A DNA stretch of 17,866 bases from positions 1 through 17,866 of the forward strand of contig JAKLLJ010000031.1 in NCBI GenBank assembly GCA_023150215.1. Direction: 5' to 3'. This DNA is from Thauera sp. (GTDB lineage Bacteria > Pseudomonadota > Gammaproteobacteria > Burkholderiales > Rhodocyclaceae). The notes below the pieces were generated by a model. The model did not search any database. It had not been told where the DNA came from and worked only from the letters and a program-made list of their open reading frames with translations. The position numbers and the translations under genes are program-made. Below are positions 1 to 7,053 of the stretch, in pieces; the first letter of the stretch is position 1, and each line of letters starts with the position of its first letter.

Positions 1-1
1 C

Positions 2-1042
2 CTGCGCCTGCGTCGTCTGCCTTGGCTTGTGCTCGCCGTCGCGCTTTGCTGCGGCTCCGCCGGCGCCGCCGAGGTGCTGCGCGTGCTGAGCTGGCCGGGT
101 TATGCGGACGCCGACGTGGTGGAGGCCTTCGAGGCACGCACCGGGGCAAAGGTCGAGGTCACCGTGGTCGACGCCGACGAAACGCTCTGGCAGCGCATCG
201 TCACCCGCGACGGCGCCGACTACGACGTGTTCGCGGTCAACACCGCCGAACTGCAGCGCTACATCGACCGCGGCCTGCTGGTGCCGATCGAACCCGCCGC
301 ACTGTCCAACCTCGGCGCGCAGTTGCCGCGCTTTCGCGATCCTTCGACGCTGCCCGGCACGACGCGCGACGGCAAGCTGTACGCCGTCCCCTACGCCTGG
401 GCCGAGATGGGGCTGATCTACGACCGCCGGCAGCTCGACGCCGCACCGCAGTCGATCGCCGCGCTGTGGGATCCGCGCCACCGCGGCAAGGTGCTGGTGT
501 ACAACGGCGGTGCGCACAATTTCTCGCTCGCCGCGCAGATGCTGGGCAAGGCCTCGCCCTTCCGCCTCGACGGTGCCGACTGGACACCGGCGGTCGAGCG
601 CCTGATCGAGCTGCGCCGCAACATGCTGACCTTCTACGTGCAGCCGGAGGAGTCCGCGCACCTTTTCATCAGTCGCGGCGCGGCGCTGATGTTCGCCAAC
701 TACGGCACGCAACAGCTCCAGCTCTTGCGTGCGGCGGGCGCGGACGTGGGCTACGTGGTGCCGCGCGAGGGCGCGCTCGCCTGGCTCGACTGCTGGGTCA
801 TCACCCGCGGTGCGCGCAACAAGACGCTCGCCCTGGCCTGGATCGACCACCTGCTCGGCACCGGCGCCGCGCATGTGCTGAGCACTCGCCACGGCCTCGC
901 CAACACGCGCGACCCGGCCCCGCACCAGGCCGACACCGAGCGCCTGGTCTGGCTCGAGCCGGTGGAAGACGTGGAGCGCCGCAACCTGCTATGGGAGCGC
1001 ATCCTCTCCGGCGACCGTGCCGAACGGGTGCTGGCACCATGA
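2..1042 (+). CDS. PotD-like periplasmic solute-binding protein (5' end outside window)
   Basis: This is an extracytoplasmic solute-binding protein of the spermidine/putrescine type (COG0687-like, PotD/PotF fold). The reading frame is open to the left edge. The residues before the GTG at 29 (LRLRRLPWLVLAVAL) are the basic and hydrophobic parts of a Sec signal peptide, so the true start is probably just upstream; cleavage is expected after SAGAA near position 70. PotD-like landmarks are LSWPGY (Trp 92-94, Tyr 101-103), YDVFAV, the YAVPYAW stretch near 380-400, and WLD at 782-790, matching PotD's Trp-x-Asp ligand site. At PotD's two acidic polyamine anchors (Asp168/Glu171, numbering from memory) the alignable segment NGGAHNF (503-523) has Gly and His, so the ligand may not be a classical polyamine. 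The stop overlaps the next start (ATGA, 1039-1042), indicating translational coupling to the diguanylate cyclase. No permease or ATPase gene is visible. The family is clear; the ligand is unknown. Confidence 0.85.
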   Translation: MRLRRLPWLVLAVALCCGSAGAAEVLRVLSWPGYADADVVEAFEARTGAKVEVTVVDADETLWQRIVTRDGADYDVFAVNTAELQRYIDRGLLVPIEPAALSNLGAQLPRFRDPSTLPGTTRDGKLYAVPYAWAEMGLIYDRRQLDAAPQSIAALWDPRHRGKVLVYNGGAHNFSLAAQMLGKASPFRLDGADWTPAVERLIELRRNMLTFYVQPEESAHLFISRGAALMFANYGTQQLQLLRAAGADVGYVVPREGALAWLDCWVITRGARNKTLALAWIDHLLGTGAAHVLSTRHGLANTRDPAPHQADTERLVWLEPVEDVERRNLLWERILSGDRAERVLAP

Positions 1043-2736
1043 GATTCGGCATCGCGGCCCGTCTCGGCATCATCCTCGCCCTCTCCGGCATGCTTGCCGC
1101 CGGCGTCACCGCCTTCCAGGCCTATCGTGCCAGCAAGGACCTGCTGATCGACTCCGCGCGCGAGGAGTTGCTCACATCCACCCGCGTACTCGCCCGCCGC
1201 ATCACCCAAGTGCGCGAGGACATCTCGCGCACACTGCTCGCACTCGCCCGCCATCCGGCCGCGCGCACCGCGCTCGAAAGCGGCGACCCACAGGCAGCGA
1301 CCCGCCTCGCGATGCTGTTCGCGCTGCCGATGGAGGCCAACCGCGCCTACTTCCAGATCCGCCTGATCGGCGCCGACCACAACGGCCTCGAGCTCGTGCG
1401 GCTGGACCGCGACGAAGACGCCCTGGTGCGCGTGAGCGGTGACGCGCTGCAGGAAAAAGGGCACTACCCCTACGTCTTCGACACCCTCGCGCTCGCCGCC
1501 GGCGAGGTGTACATGTCGCGCGTCGGCATCAATCGCGAACGCGGCTCACATGCCGCACTCGGCCAGCCCGCGGTGCAGCTGGCCACCCCGGTCGCCGATG
1601 CGGCGGGCCGGCTGCGCGGCGTGGTCGTGGTCAGCATGGACCTGAACGGCGTGTTCGCGCTGCTCGCCGCCGACCTGCCGCCCGACTTCCGCCTCTACCT
1701 CGCCAACAGCGCCGGCGACTACCTGCTCCACCCCGACCCGGCGCGCACCTTCGGCTTCGACAAGGGGCGCCGGGTGCGGGTGCAGGACGAGTTCCACGCC
1801 ATGCAGGCCGTGATCGATGGACAGGCGGACGAAGCGCTGATCGAGAGCAGTTCCGGCGAGCACGCACGCGAACCGCTGGTCGCCGCGTTCATGGCCGCCC
1901 AGGCGCAGGTGCGCACCGAGGAGGGGCACTTCATCCTGGGCCTGGCGCGACCGCGCGCAACCGTGCTCGCCGAGCTCGACCCGCTGCGCGGCATGATGCT
2001 GCAGATCGTGGCCGGCATGAGCCTGGCCGGAATCCTGGTCGCCGCCATGCTCGCGCGTGCGATCACGCACCCGATCGAGGTGCTCGGCGCAGCGGTGCAG
2101 AACTTTGCCAGTGCCGATGACACGCCGGCCCTGCCGGTCGAGCGTCGTGACGAGATCGGCGCCCTCGCCCGCCGCTTCGTCGAACTGCGCACCCAGATCG
2201 GCCAGCAGATGGCCGAGCTCGAATACCGGCGCAGCGAACTCGAGCACCTCGCCCGCCACGACCCACTCACCGGCCTGCCCAACCGCGCCCTGTTCGACGA
2301 CCGCATGGCGGTGGCACTCGCCGCTGCACGCCGCGACAACGGCCGCCTCGCGCTGCTGTTCGTCGACGTCGACCACTTCAAGCCGATCAACGACAGCCTC
2401 GGCCATGCCTTTGGCGATCGGGTTCTCGAGGGCGTCGCCGCGCGTATCCGCGACAGCATCCGCGAATCCGACACCGCGGCCCGCATCGGCGGCGACGAAT
2501 TCGTCGTGCTGCTGCCCGGCATCCCGTCCGCCGACGACGCGGAGCGGGTCGCACGCAAGATCCGCGAAGCGATCGACGAGCCCTTCATCATCGACGGCCG
2601 TGAGCTTGCTGTCTCGGTGAGCATGGGCATCGCCCTCTTCCCCGATGATGGCGTCGACGCGGCGGCCCTGGCGCATCACGCCGACGCCGCCATGTACCGC
2701 GACAAGGCCGCAAGCAGACCGGCCACGCGCGCCTGA
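1039..2736 (+). CDS. Membrane diguanylate cyclase with periplasmic sensor domain, HAMP and GGDEF
   Basis: This is a predicted inner-membrane enzyme making cyclic di-GMP from two GTP. The 565-residue protein has a first membrane helix at about residues 6-26. An extracytoplasmic region of roughly 290 residues (about 27-316) follows, probably a PDC/dCache-type sensor. The second helix is at 319-341, HAMP at about 338-392, and GGDEF from about 400 to near the C terminus. Active-site features are intact: HDPLTGLPNR (407-416), FVDVDHFK (441-448, metal-binding Asp), RESD inhibitory I-site (475-478) and GGDEF (484-488). No EAL domain is present, so synthesis without hydrolysis is expected, with product inhibition through the I-site. 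The frame is open far upstream, but that part lies over the binding-protein gene. The ATG at 1039 gives a normal membrane-protein N terminus and the 4-nt ATGA overlap. Pairing with a periplasmic binding protein suggests that protein delivers the signal, as NspS does for MbaA in Vibrio cholerae (inference). Confidence 0.93.
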   Translation: MRFGIAARLGIILALSGMLAAGVTAFQAYRASKDLLIDSAREELLTSTRVLARRITQVREDISRTLLALARHPAARTALESGDPQAATRLAMLFALPMEANRAYFQIRLIGADHNGLELVRLDRDEDALVRVSGDALQEKGHYPYVFDTLALAAGEVYMSRVGINRERGSHAALGQPAVQLATPVADAAGRLRGVVVVSMDLNGVFALLAADLPPDFRLYLANSAGDYLLHPDPARTFGFDKGRRVRVQDEFHAMQAVIDGQADEALIESSSGEHAREPLVAAFMAAQAQVRTEEGHFILGLARPRATVLAELDPLRGMMLQIVAGMSLAGILVAAMLARAITHPIEVLGAAVQNFASADDTPALPVERRDEIGALARRFVELRTQIGQQMAELEYRRSELEHLARHDPLTGLPNRALFDDRMAVALAAARRDNGRLALLFVDVDHFKPINDSLGHAFGDRVLEGVAARIRDSIRESDTAARIGGDEFVVLLPGIPSADDAERVARKIREAIDEPFIIDGRELAVSVSMGIALFPDDGVDAAALAHHADAAMYRDKAASRPATRA

Positions 2737-2760
2737 GCCGTGGCACGAGCGCGCGCGGCC
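2721..2760 (+). terminator. GC-rich hairpin spanning the cyclase stop codon, possible terminator
   Basis: Bases 2721-2732 and 2749-2760 form a 12-bp stem with one A/C mismatch around a 16-nt loop that holds the stop codon region. No T-run follows, so it is not a classical intrinsic terminator. It could slow ribosomes or polymerase or protect the 3' end. Confidence 0.35.
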
Positions 2761-2794
2761 TCGGTCCTCCACTCGAGCCGCAGCGCCGCCGATG

Positions 2795-2829
2795 TGTCGA
2801 CATTTTTTACACCCCGCACGGTGAAAAAT
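2795..2829. promoter_or_regulatory. Palindrome plus inverted repeat upstream of the sigma-54 promoter (possible activator site)
   Basis: A perfect 8-bp palindrome TGTCGACA (2795-2802) is followed directly by an imperfect inverted repeat: CACC at 2810-2813 pairs with GGTG at 2820-2823, flanked by T-rich and A-rich arms (2803-2808 and 2824-2828). The segment is strikingly AT-rich for this genome and sits about 40-70 nt upstream of the sigma-54 -24 element, where an enhancer-binding protein could act. Sigma-54 promoters need such an activator; in PEP-CTERM systems it is often a PrsR-type regulator. The assignment is by position only. Confidence 0.4.
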
Positions 2830-2863
2830 TATAAAAAGTCTATTTTTCAATTGCTTGGGCAAT

Positions 2864-2878
2864 AGGCACAAAGCATGC
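2864..2878 (+). promoter_or_regulatory. Sigma-54 (RpoN) -24/-12 promoter for the PEP-CTERM gene
   Basis: The element reads AGGCAC-N5-ATGC. GG at 2865-2866 and GC at 2877-2878 are separated by exactly 10 nt, the invariant sigma-54 spacing, and the element matches TGGCAC-N5-TTGC at 8 of 10 positions. It lies 47 nt upstream of the ATG at 2925, predicting transcription from about 2890 and a leader of about 35 nt. RpoN control of PEP-CTERM genes is a known pattern in betaproteobacteria, which adds support. Confidence 0.65.
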
Positions 2879-2924
2879 GTGGTTACTTGGGGCAGGGTTT
2901 ACTGCTGCCGCCGAGGGGGCTGCC

Positions 2925-3536
2925 ATGATCACGCGCATTCTTTTGGGCTTGCTGCTGTGCAGCCTCCACCTCGGCGCACAGGCGGCCATGGTGTATGCGG
3001 AACGCGGCGATGCAGGCGGCTTCAGCGCGCCGCAAGCCATCGTCGGGACATCGATCGAGCGCATCCAGGGCAGCATCGGCGGCAGCGACACCATCGACGC
3101 CTTCCGCTTTTACTTCGCCGGCGGTTCGCTCGCGATCCTTGCTCGCCTGGACGATTCCGGTGACGACCCGGCGGGCATCCTGTCGATCGCGCTGATCAGC
3201 GAGCAAGGCCAGCCAGGCGACCCGTGCTTCGCCGGAGTTCCCGGCAATCCCGACTACCCGCCCAACCCCTGCGTGGCCAATGACTGGCTGGACTTTTCGG
3301 CGGACGGCCTCGCTGCCGGCAACTACATCCTCGGCGTGTGCGCGTCGACCGACGTCTGCCTGGCGGAGGATCCGCCCTTCACGATCCATTTCATGCTCGA
3401 GCCCGACCTGGGCGCCACGTCCGCGAGCATCGGTGCGCCGGTACCCGAGCCGACCGCGCTCGCGCTCATCGCGCTGGGACTGCTGGTGGTGGGCATCTAC
3501 CACCTCCGCCCGCGCACGCCGGCCGACCGACGCTGA
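2925..3536 (+). CDS. PEP-CTERM sorting domain protein
   Basis: This is a predicted exported protein of 203 residues that would be processed by an exosortase encoded elsewhere. The N terminus is a Sec signal peptide with cleavage after AQA at about residue 20. The C terminus is the complete tripartite PEP-CTERM signal: VPEP at 173-176, a hydrophobic helix at about 177-192, and an Arg-rich tail ending DRR. The mature part (about 22-165) looks like a small beta-sandwich. Its GSIGGSDTIDAFRFYF start and AAGNYILGV end resemble pre-peptidase C-terminal (PPC-like) domains, though this is a weak reading. Four mature cysteines (101, 116, 139, 145) could form two disulfides. The start is fixed by the SD-like GAGGGGG at 2913-2919. 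The sigma-54 promoter upstream suggests activator-dependent expression, perhaps with exopolysaccharide or floc formation. The sorting class is certain; the molecular function is unknown. Confidence 0.9.
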   Translation: MITRILLGLLLCSLHLGAQAAMVYAERGDAGGFSAPQAIVGTSIERIQGSIGGSDTIDAFRFYFAGGSLAILARLDDSGDDPAGILSIALISEQGQPGDPCFAGVPGNPDYPPNPCVANDWLDFSADGLAAGNYILGVCASTDVCLAEDPPFTIHFMLEPDLGATSASIGAPVPEPTALALIALGLLVVGIYHLRPRTPADRR

Positions 3537-3566
3537 AGCCGCCAGTGCCCGGTCAGGCGCAGCGGC

Positions 3567-4904
3567 TCAGTGGAGCGCCAGCCCGATCGCCGACGCAAGC
3601 ACCAGCGCCGGATAAACCAGCAGGGTCACGCCGGTGCCGCCGCGGATCATCGCGCGCTGCGGCACGTGGCCGCTGCCGAAGACGATCGCGTTGGGCGGGG
3701 TCGCCACCGGCAGCATGAACGCACACGAGGTGCCCACCGCCACCAGTACGGCCAGCGGCGCGCGCTCGACGTGGGGCGCGAGGCCCAGAAAAAGCGGGAT
3801 CAGCAGCGCCGCACTGGCAGTGTTGCTGGTGACCTCGGTGAGCAGCAGCGCGAACAACACCATCAGCGCGACGCACAGCAACACCGGCAGGGCCGCGAGC
3901 GGGCCGCCGAGTTGGGCGGCGAGCCAGGCCGCCGCGCCGCTGCCGGCGAGCGCCTTGCTCAGCGTCAGGCCGCCGCCAAAGAGCAGCAGCACCCCCCATT
4001 CGGTGCTGCGCTCCACGTCCTGCCAGCTTGCGATCCTCAGTGCATGCAGTAGCACCAGCGCGAGCAGGGCCACCGCCGCGTCGTAGCCACGCTCCAAGCC
4101 GAGCGCAGCACCAAGTGGCGCACCGAACACCCACAGCAGCACGGTGGCGCCGAACAGCACCAGCATGCGCTGCTGGGCCGGCGTCCACGCCCCCGGCGCG
4201 GGCGGCGGATCGACGGTGAAGGCGAGTTGCGGCTTGAGCGCCAGGCGCAGGCCGAGCTCCATCAGCGGCATCATCACCACCACCAGCGGCAGCCCCCAGG
4301 CCATCCAGCCGGCGAATCCGATCCCCGCGGCAGCCGCCGCGATCGCGTTGGGCGGGCTGCCGACCAGCGTGCCGATACCGCCGATGTTGGCGGAGAAGGC
4401 CACCCCGAGCAGCACGTAGATCCAGGTCCGGCGGAAATCGGCGAGCGGCAGCGGCGCGAGCAAGCCGAGCGCAAGCGGCAGCATCATCGCCGCGGTCGCG
4501 GTGTTGCTGATCCACATCGACAGGAAGGCGGTGAGCCAGAACAGCCAGCGCACCGCGCGGGCGAAGCTCGATCCGGCGCGGCGCATCACCTGCCCGGCCA
4601 TCCAGCGATCCAGCCCCTGGCGCTGCAGTCCGGCCGCGAGCGCGAAACCGCCGAGGAACAGGAAGATCACCGGGTCGGCGAAGTTGAGCAGCGCCTCGTC
4701 GAAAGCCAGTACGCCGGCCGCGGCGGCCAACAGCGGCACCAGCAGCGCAGTGACGCTGACATGCAGGGCCTCGCTCAGCCACAGCCAGGCGATCGTCGCC
4801 AGCAGCGCGAGCCCGGCGCCGGCCTGTTGCGGCAGTTCGGCGAGCCAGAACTGCAGGCCGACGAAGAGCAGGCATGCGAGTGCGAGGTTCACCGTGCGCA
4901 TCAT
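3567..4904 (-). CDS. DASS/SLC13-family anion (dicarboxylate-type) symporter
   Basis: This is an integral membrane transporter of the divalent anion:sodium symporter family, which moves dicarboxylates, citrate or sulfate with Na+. The 445-residue protein is almost wholly hydrophobic with about 11 or more membrane segments. It carries both SNT substrate/Na+ motifs of the family, SNTATAAMM at 133-141 and SNTASAALL at 360-368. Each is followed by the paired hairpin signature: GSPPNAI at 182-188 and ATPPNAIVFG at 401-410. The inverted two-fold repeat is therefore complete. The frame is open upstream to 5033, but that part is Arg/Gly-rich and unlike the family, so the start is set at the double ATG 4904/4901, preceded by a G-rich stretch with no strong SD. 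It follows the phosphofructokinase gene by 73 nt on the same strand and may be cotranscribed. Its 3' end lies 30 nt from the convergent PEP-CTERM gene. The substrate cannot be read from sequence; a C4-dicarboxylate is most likely. Confidence 0.88.
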   Translation of the reverse strand: MMRTVNLALACLLFVGLQFWLAELPQQAGAGLALLATIAWLWLSEALHVSVTALLVPLLAAAAGVLAFDEALLNFADPVIFLFLGGFALAAGLQRQGLDRWMAGQVMRRAGSSFARAVRWLFWLTAFLSMWISNTATAAMMLPLALGLLAPLPLADFRRTWIYVLLGVAFSANIGGIGTLVGSPPNAIAAAAAGIGFAGWMAWGLPLVVVMMPLMELGLRLALKPQLAFTVDPPPAPGAWTPAQQRMLVLFGATVLLWVFGAPLGAALGLERGYDAAVALLALVLLHALRIASWQDVERSTEWGVLLLFGGGLTLSKALAGSGAAAWLAAQLGGPLAALPVLLCVALMVLFALLLTEVTSNTASAALLIPLFLGLAPHVERAPLAVLVAVGTSCAFMLPVATPPNAIVFGSGHVPQRAMIRGGTGVTLLVYPALVLASAIGLALH

Positions 4905-4977
4905 GCGCCCCCGCCGCGCCGCGCTCCGGCAGCGCCGGGCGCCGCCGCGGACGTGCACAGTGCGCGCGCCGCCGGCC

Positions 4978-6228
4978 TCATCCCTGCCACCGCGCCAGGC
5001 TGCGCGGCCGCAGCGTCCACGCGAACGCCCCATAGTCGGGCAGTCCGCCGCGCAGCGGCGGCGCGGCCTCGCCCTCGATCAGGGGGCGGATGTAGTCGCA
5101 GGCGGCCGCGCTGACGTGCAGCCCGTCCGCACGCACGAACGCTTCCGGCAGGCTGCGCTCGAGGTTGGCCACCGCGGCGGCGTCGACCGCCACCACGTCC
5201 CAGCGGTAGGGGGCGTCGTGCACACGGCGGATCGCCGGCATCGTCCCGCCCTGTCCGGCGAGCGCGAAGTCCACCGCGGCGCGCCCGACCGCCTCGGCCT
5301 GCGCCAGGTCGGTGGCCGAACGCCAGTGGCCGGCCGCACGCTGCAGGTAGTCGGGGATCGCCCAGTGGAACTTGTAGCCGAAGCGCTCATTGATCAGGCG
5401 TGCCACCGCCAGGCCGGCGCCGCCGAGTTGCACGTAGCCACGATCGTGCGACTTCTCCATGAGCAGGCTGCCATCGGCACGGCGCACGCCTTCGGACACC
5501 GTCACCGCACACCAGCCGAGGCGCTCGGTGATCTCATGCACGCGGGCCAGGAAGGCCTCCTCGTCGAAGCGCGCCTCGGGCACCAGCACGACGTGCGGCG
5601 CACGTGCGGGATCGCCGCCCGCGGCGAGCGCGGTGGCGGCGGCCAGCCAGCCGGTGTTGCGCCCCATCACCTCCATCACGAACACGCTGCCGCGGCTGCC
5701 GACCATGGAGGCGGTATCCAGCCCCGCCTCCAGCATCGAGGTGGCGAGATAGCGCGCGGCCGAACCGAAGCCGGGGCAGCAGTCGGTGCCGATGATGTCG
5801 TTGTCCACCGTCTTCGGCACCCCGATGCAGACGAGCGGATGAGCGCGTCGCCGTGCCTCGGCCTGCAGGCGTGCGACCGCATCCATGGAGCCGTTGCCGC
5901 CGTTGTAGAGCAGCCAGCCGATGCGGTGCGCGTCGAACACCGCGAACAGCCGGTCCATCACCCGCCCGCCGTCATCCTGCGGCAGGTCGAAGCGACATGA
6001 GCCGAAGGCGCCGCCGGGCGTGCGCGCGAGGCGCTCAAGCGCGCCCTCGTCGAGCCCCGCAGTGTCGATCAGCGCCTCGTCGAGCACGCCGCCGATGCCG
6101 CGGTACGCCGCGAGCACCTTACCGACGCGGCCGGAGGCGCGTGCCGCGGCAATGACCGCCGCCGCGCTGGCGTTGATGACGGCAGTGACGCCGCCGGAGT
6201 GTGCATAGAGCAGGTTGTCGTGGCTCAT
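4978..6228 (-). CDS. 6-phosphofructokinase of the PPi-type lineage (phosphoryl donor uncertain)
   Basis: This enzyme phosphorylates fructose 6-phosphate to fructose 1,6-bisphosphate. The 416-residue length and sequence style fit the group that includes pyrophosphate-dependent enzymes rather than the 320-residue E. coli PfkA type. Visible landmarks are the phosphate loop SGGVTAVINA (11-20), GGNGSMDA (110-117), the catalytic loop GVPKTVDND (136-144, catalytic Asp142) and MEVMGRNTG (185-193). Lys139 in PKT is the residue typical of PPi enzymes, but position 113 (E. coli Gly104) is Gly, as in ATP enzymes, where PPi enzymes usually have Asp; the donor is therefore not settled. The ATG at 6228 is preferred because it begins the family's normal N terminus and follows GAGATGAGG; an in-frame ATG at 6237 is the alternative. 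It lies 153 nt downstream of adk behind two hairpins. PPi-dependent enzymes work reversibly in glycolysis and gluconeogenesis. Confidence 0.9.
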   Translation of the reverse strand: MSHDNLLYAHSGGVTAVINASAAAVIAAARASGRVGKVLAAYRGIGGVLDEALIDTAGLDEGALERLARTPGGAFGSCRFDLPQDDGGRVMDRLFAVFDAHRIGWLLYNGGNGSMDAVARLQAEARRRAHPLVCIGVPKTVDNDIIGTDCCPGFGSAARYLATSMLEAGLDTASMVGSRGSVFVMEVMGRNTGWLAAATALAAGGDPARAPHVVLVPEARFDEEAFLARVHEITERLGWCAVTVSEGVRRADGSLLMEKSHDRGYVQLGGAGLAVARLINERFGYKFHWAIPDYLQRAAGHWRSATDLAQAEAVGRAAVDFALAGQGGTMPAIRRVHDAPYRWDVVAVDAAAVANLERSLPEAFVRADGLHVSAAACDYIRPLIEGEAAPPLRGGLPDYGAFAWTLRPRSLARWQG

Positions 6229-6295
6229 CGGCCTCATCTCGTCGGGTCGGTGCCGCAGCCTGCGCCGGCAGGCGACACGCCACATGCAAATGCGA

Positions 6296-6366
6296 ACGCG
6301 GCCGCATCCCGCTCGGGGAGACGGCCGCGTCCTGTGCCGCCGGACCCGTGCAAGCGCCGGTCCGGC
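6296..6366. other. Two adjacent perfect hairpins between adk and the phosphofructokinase gene
   Basis: The first has a 9-bp perfect stem (6296-6304 with 6322-6330), with a smaller TCCC/GGGA stem inside its loop. The second has an 8-bp perfect stem GCCGGACC/GGTCCGGC (6339-6346 with 6359-6366). Neither is followed by a T-run on the minus strand. They sit just beyond the adk stop and could act as a transcript-end or processing structure, or as a Rho-independent terminator without a U-tract. This 153-nt gap otherwise shows no gene. Confidence 0.45.
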
Positions 6367-6381
6367 AAGCCGTGCAGCGGA

Positions 6382-7035
6382 TTACTCGAGTGCCTCGAAG
6401 GCGCGCGCGGTGATCTCGTCCACCGCGCCCAGGCCGGCGATCTTGCGCACCTTGGGTGCCTTGGCGTCGCCCGAAGCGGCCCACTTGCTGTAGTACTCGA
6501 CCAGCGGCTTGGTCTGCGAGTGGTAGACGTCGAGGCGCTTCTTGACCGTTTCTTCCTTGTCGTCGTCGCGCTGCACCAGGTCTTCGCCGGTGACGTCGTC
6601 CTTGCCTTCGACCTTGGGCGGGTTGTATTTGACGTGGTAGGTGCGCCCCGAGGCGAGGTGGGCACGGCGGCCGCTCATGCGTTCGACGATCTCGGCGTCC
6701 GGCACGTCGATCTCGAGCACGAAGTCGATCGGCACGCCGGCGTCCTTCATCGCATCGGCCTGCGGGAGGGTGCGCGGGAAACCGTCGAACATGTAGCCGG
6801 CCTTGCAGTCGTCCTGCTGCAGGCGGTCCTTGACGAGGCCGATGATGATGTCGTCGGACACGAGGCCGCCGGCATCCATGACCTTCTTGGCCTCCAGCCC
6901 CAGCGGGGTGCCCGCCTTCACCGCGGCGCGCAGCATGTCGCCGGTGGAGATCTGCGGAATGCCGAACTTCTCCTTGATGAAGTTGGCTTGCGTACCCTTG
7001 CCGGCACCCGGCGGCCCCAAAAGAATCAGTCGCAT
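6382..7035 (-). CDS. adk: Adenylate kinase
   Basis: Adenylate kinase interconverts ATP + AMP and 2 ADP in the cytoplasm and sets the energy charge. The protein has 217 residues, the normal length for the long bacterial form. Landmarks are the P-loop GPPGAGKGT (7-15), the AMP-binding stretch STGDMLRA (30-37), GFPRT (85-89), and a full LID domain at about 122-159 without zinc-binding cysteines. The ATG at 7035 is chosen because it starts the family's canonical MRLILLGPPGAGKGT and follows the strong SD AGGGAGG (about 7038-7046). It is last in the exbB-exbD-lpxK-Trm112-kdsB-adk series, 86 nt after kdsB. That gap carries an 8-bp hairpin and a possible promoter of its own, so adk may be partly independent of the operon. 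Confidence 0.98.
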   Translation of the reverse strand: MRLILLGPPGAGKGTQANFIKEKFGIPQISTGDMLRAAVKAGTPLGLEAKKVMDAGGLVSDDIIIGLVKDRLQQDDCKAGYMFDGFPRTLPQADAMKDAGVPIDFVLEIDVPDAEIVERMSGRRAHLASGRTYHVKYNPPKVEGKDDVTGEDLVQRDDDKEETVKKRLDVYHSQTKPLVEYYSKWAASGDAKAPKVRKIAGLGAVDEITARAFEALE

Positions 7036-7053
7036 ACTCCCTCCCTTTAATGG

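Noticed and set aside
29..70. Lipoprotein signal in the binding protein (Cys-Cys after VAL)
   Set aside because: The residue before the first Cys is Leu, which does not fit a lipobox; an AxA-type Sec cleavage site follows.
22..1038. Very long open frame running into the diguanylate cyclase from upstream
   Set aside because: Its first 339 residues are Arg-rich, out-of-frame translation of the binding-protein gene; the cyclase starts at 1039 with a normal membrane helix and ATGA coupling.
1546..2871. 441-codon open frame antisense to the cyclase
   Set aside because: High GC creates long antisense frames; the composition is not protein-like and the plus strand has an intact GGDEF gene.
3537..3567. 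Bidirectional terminator between the PEP-CTERM gene and the convergent transporter
   Set aside because: Only a 6-bp AGCCGC/GCGGCT stem with a 19-nt loop and no T-run on either side; too weak to call.
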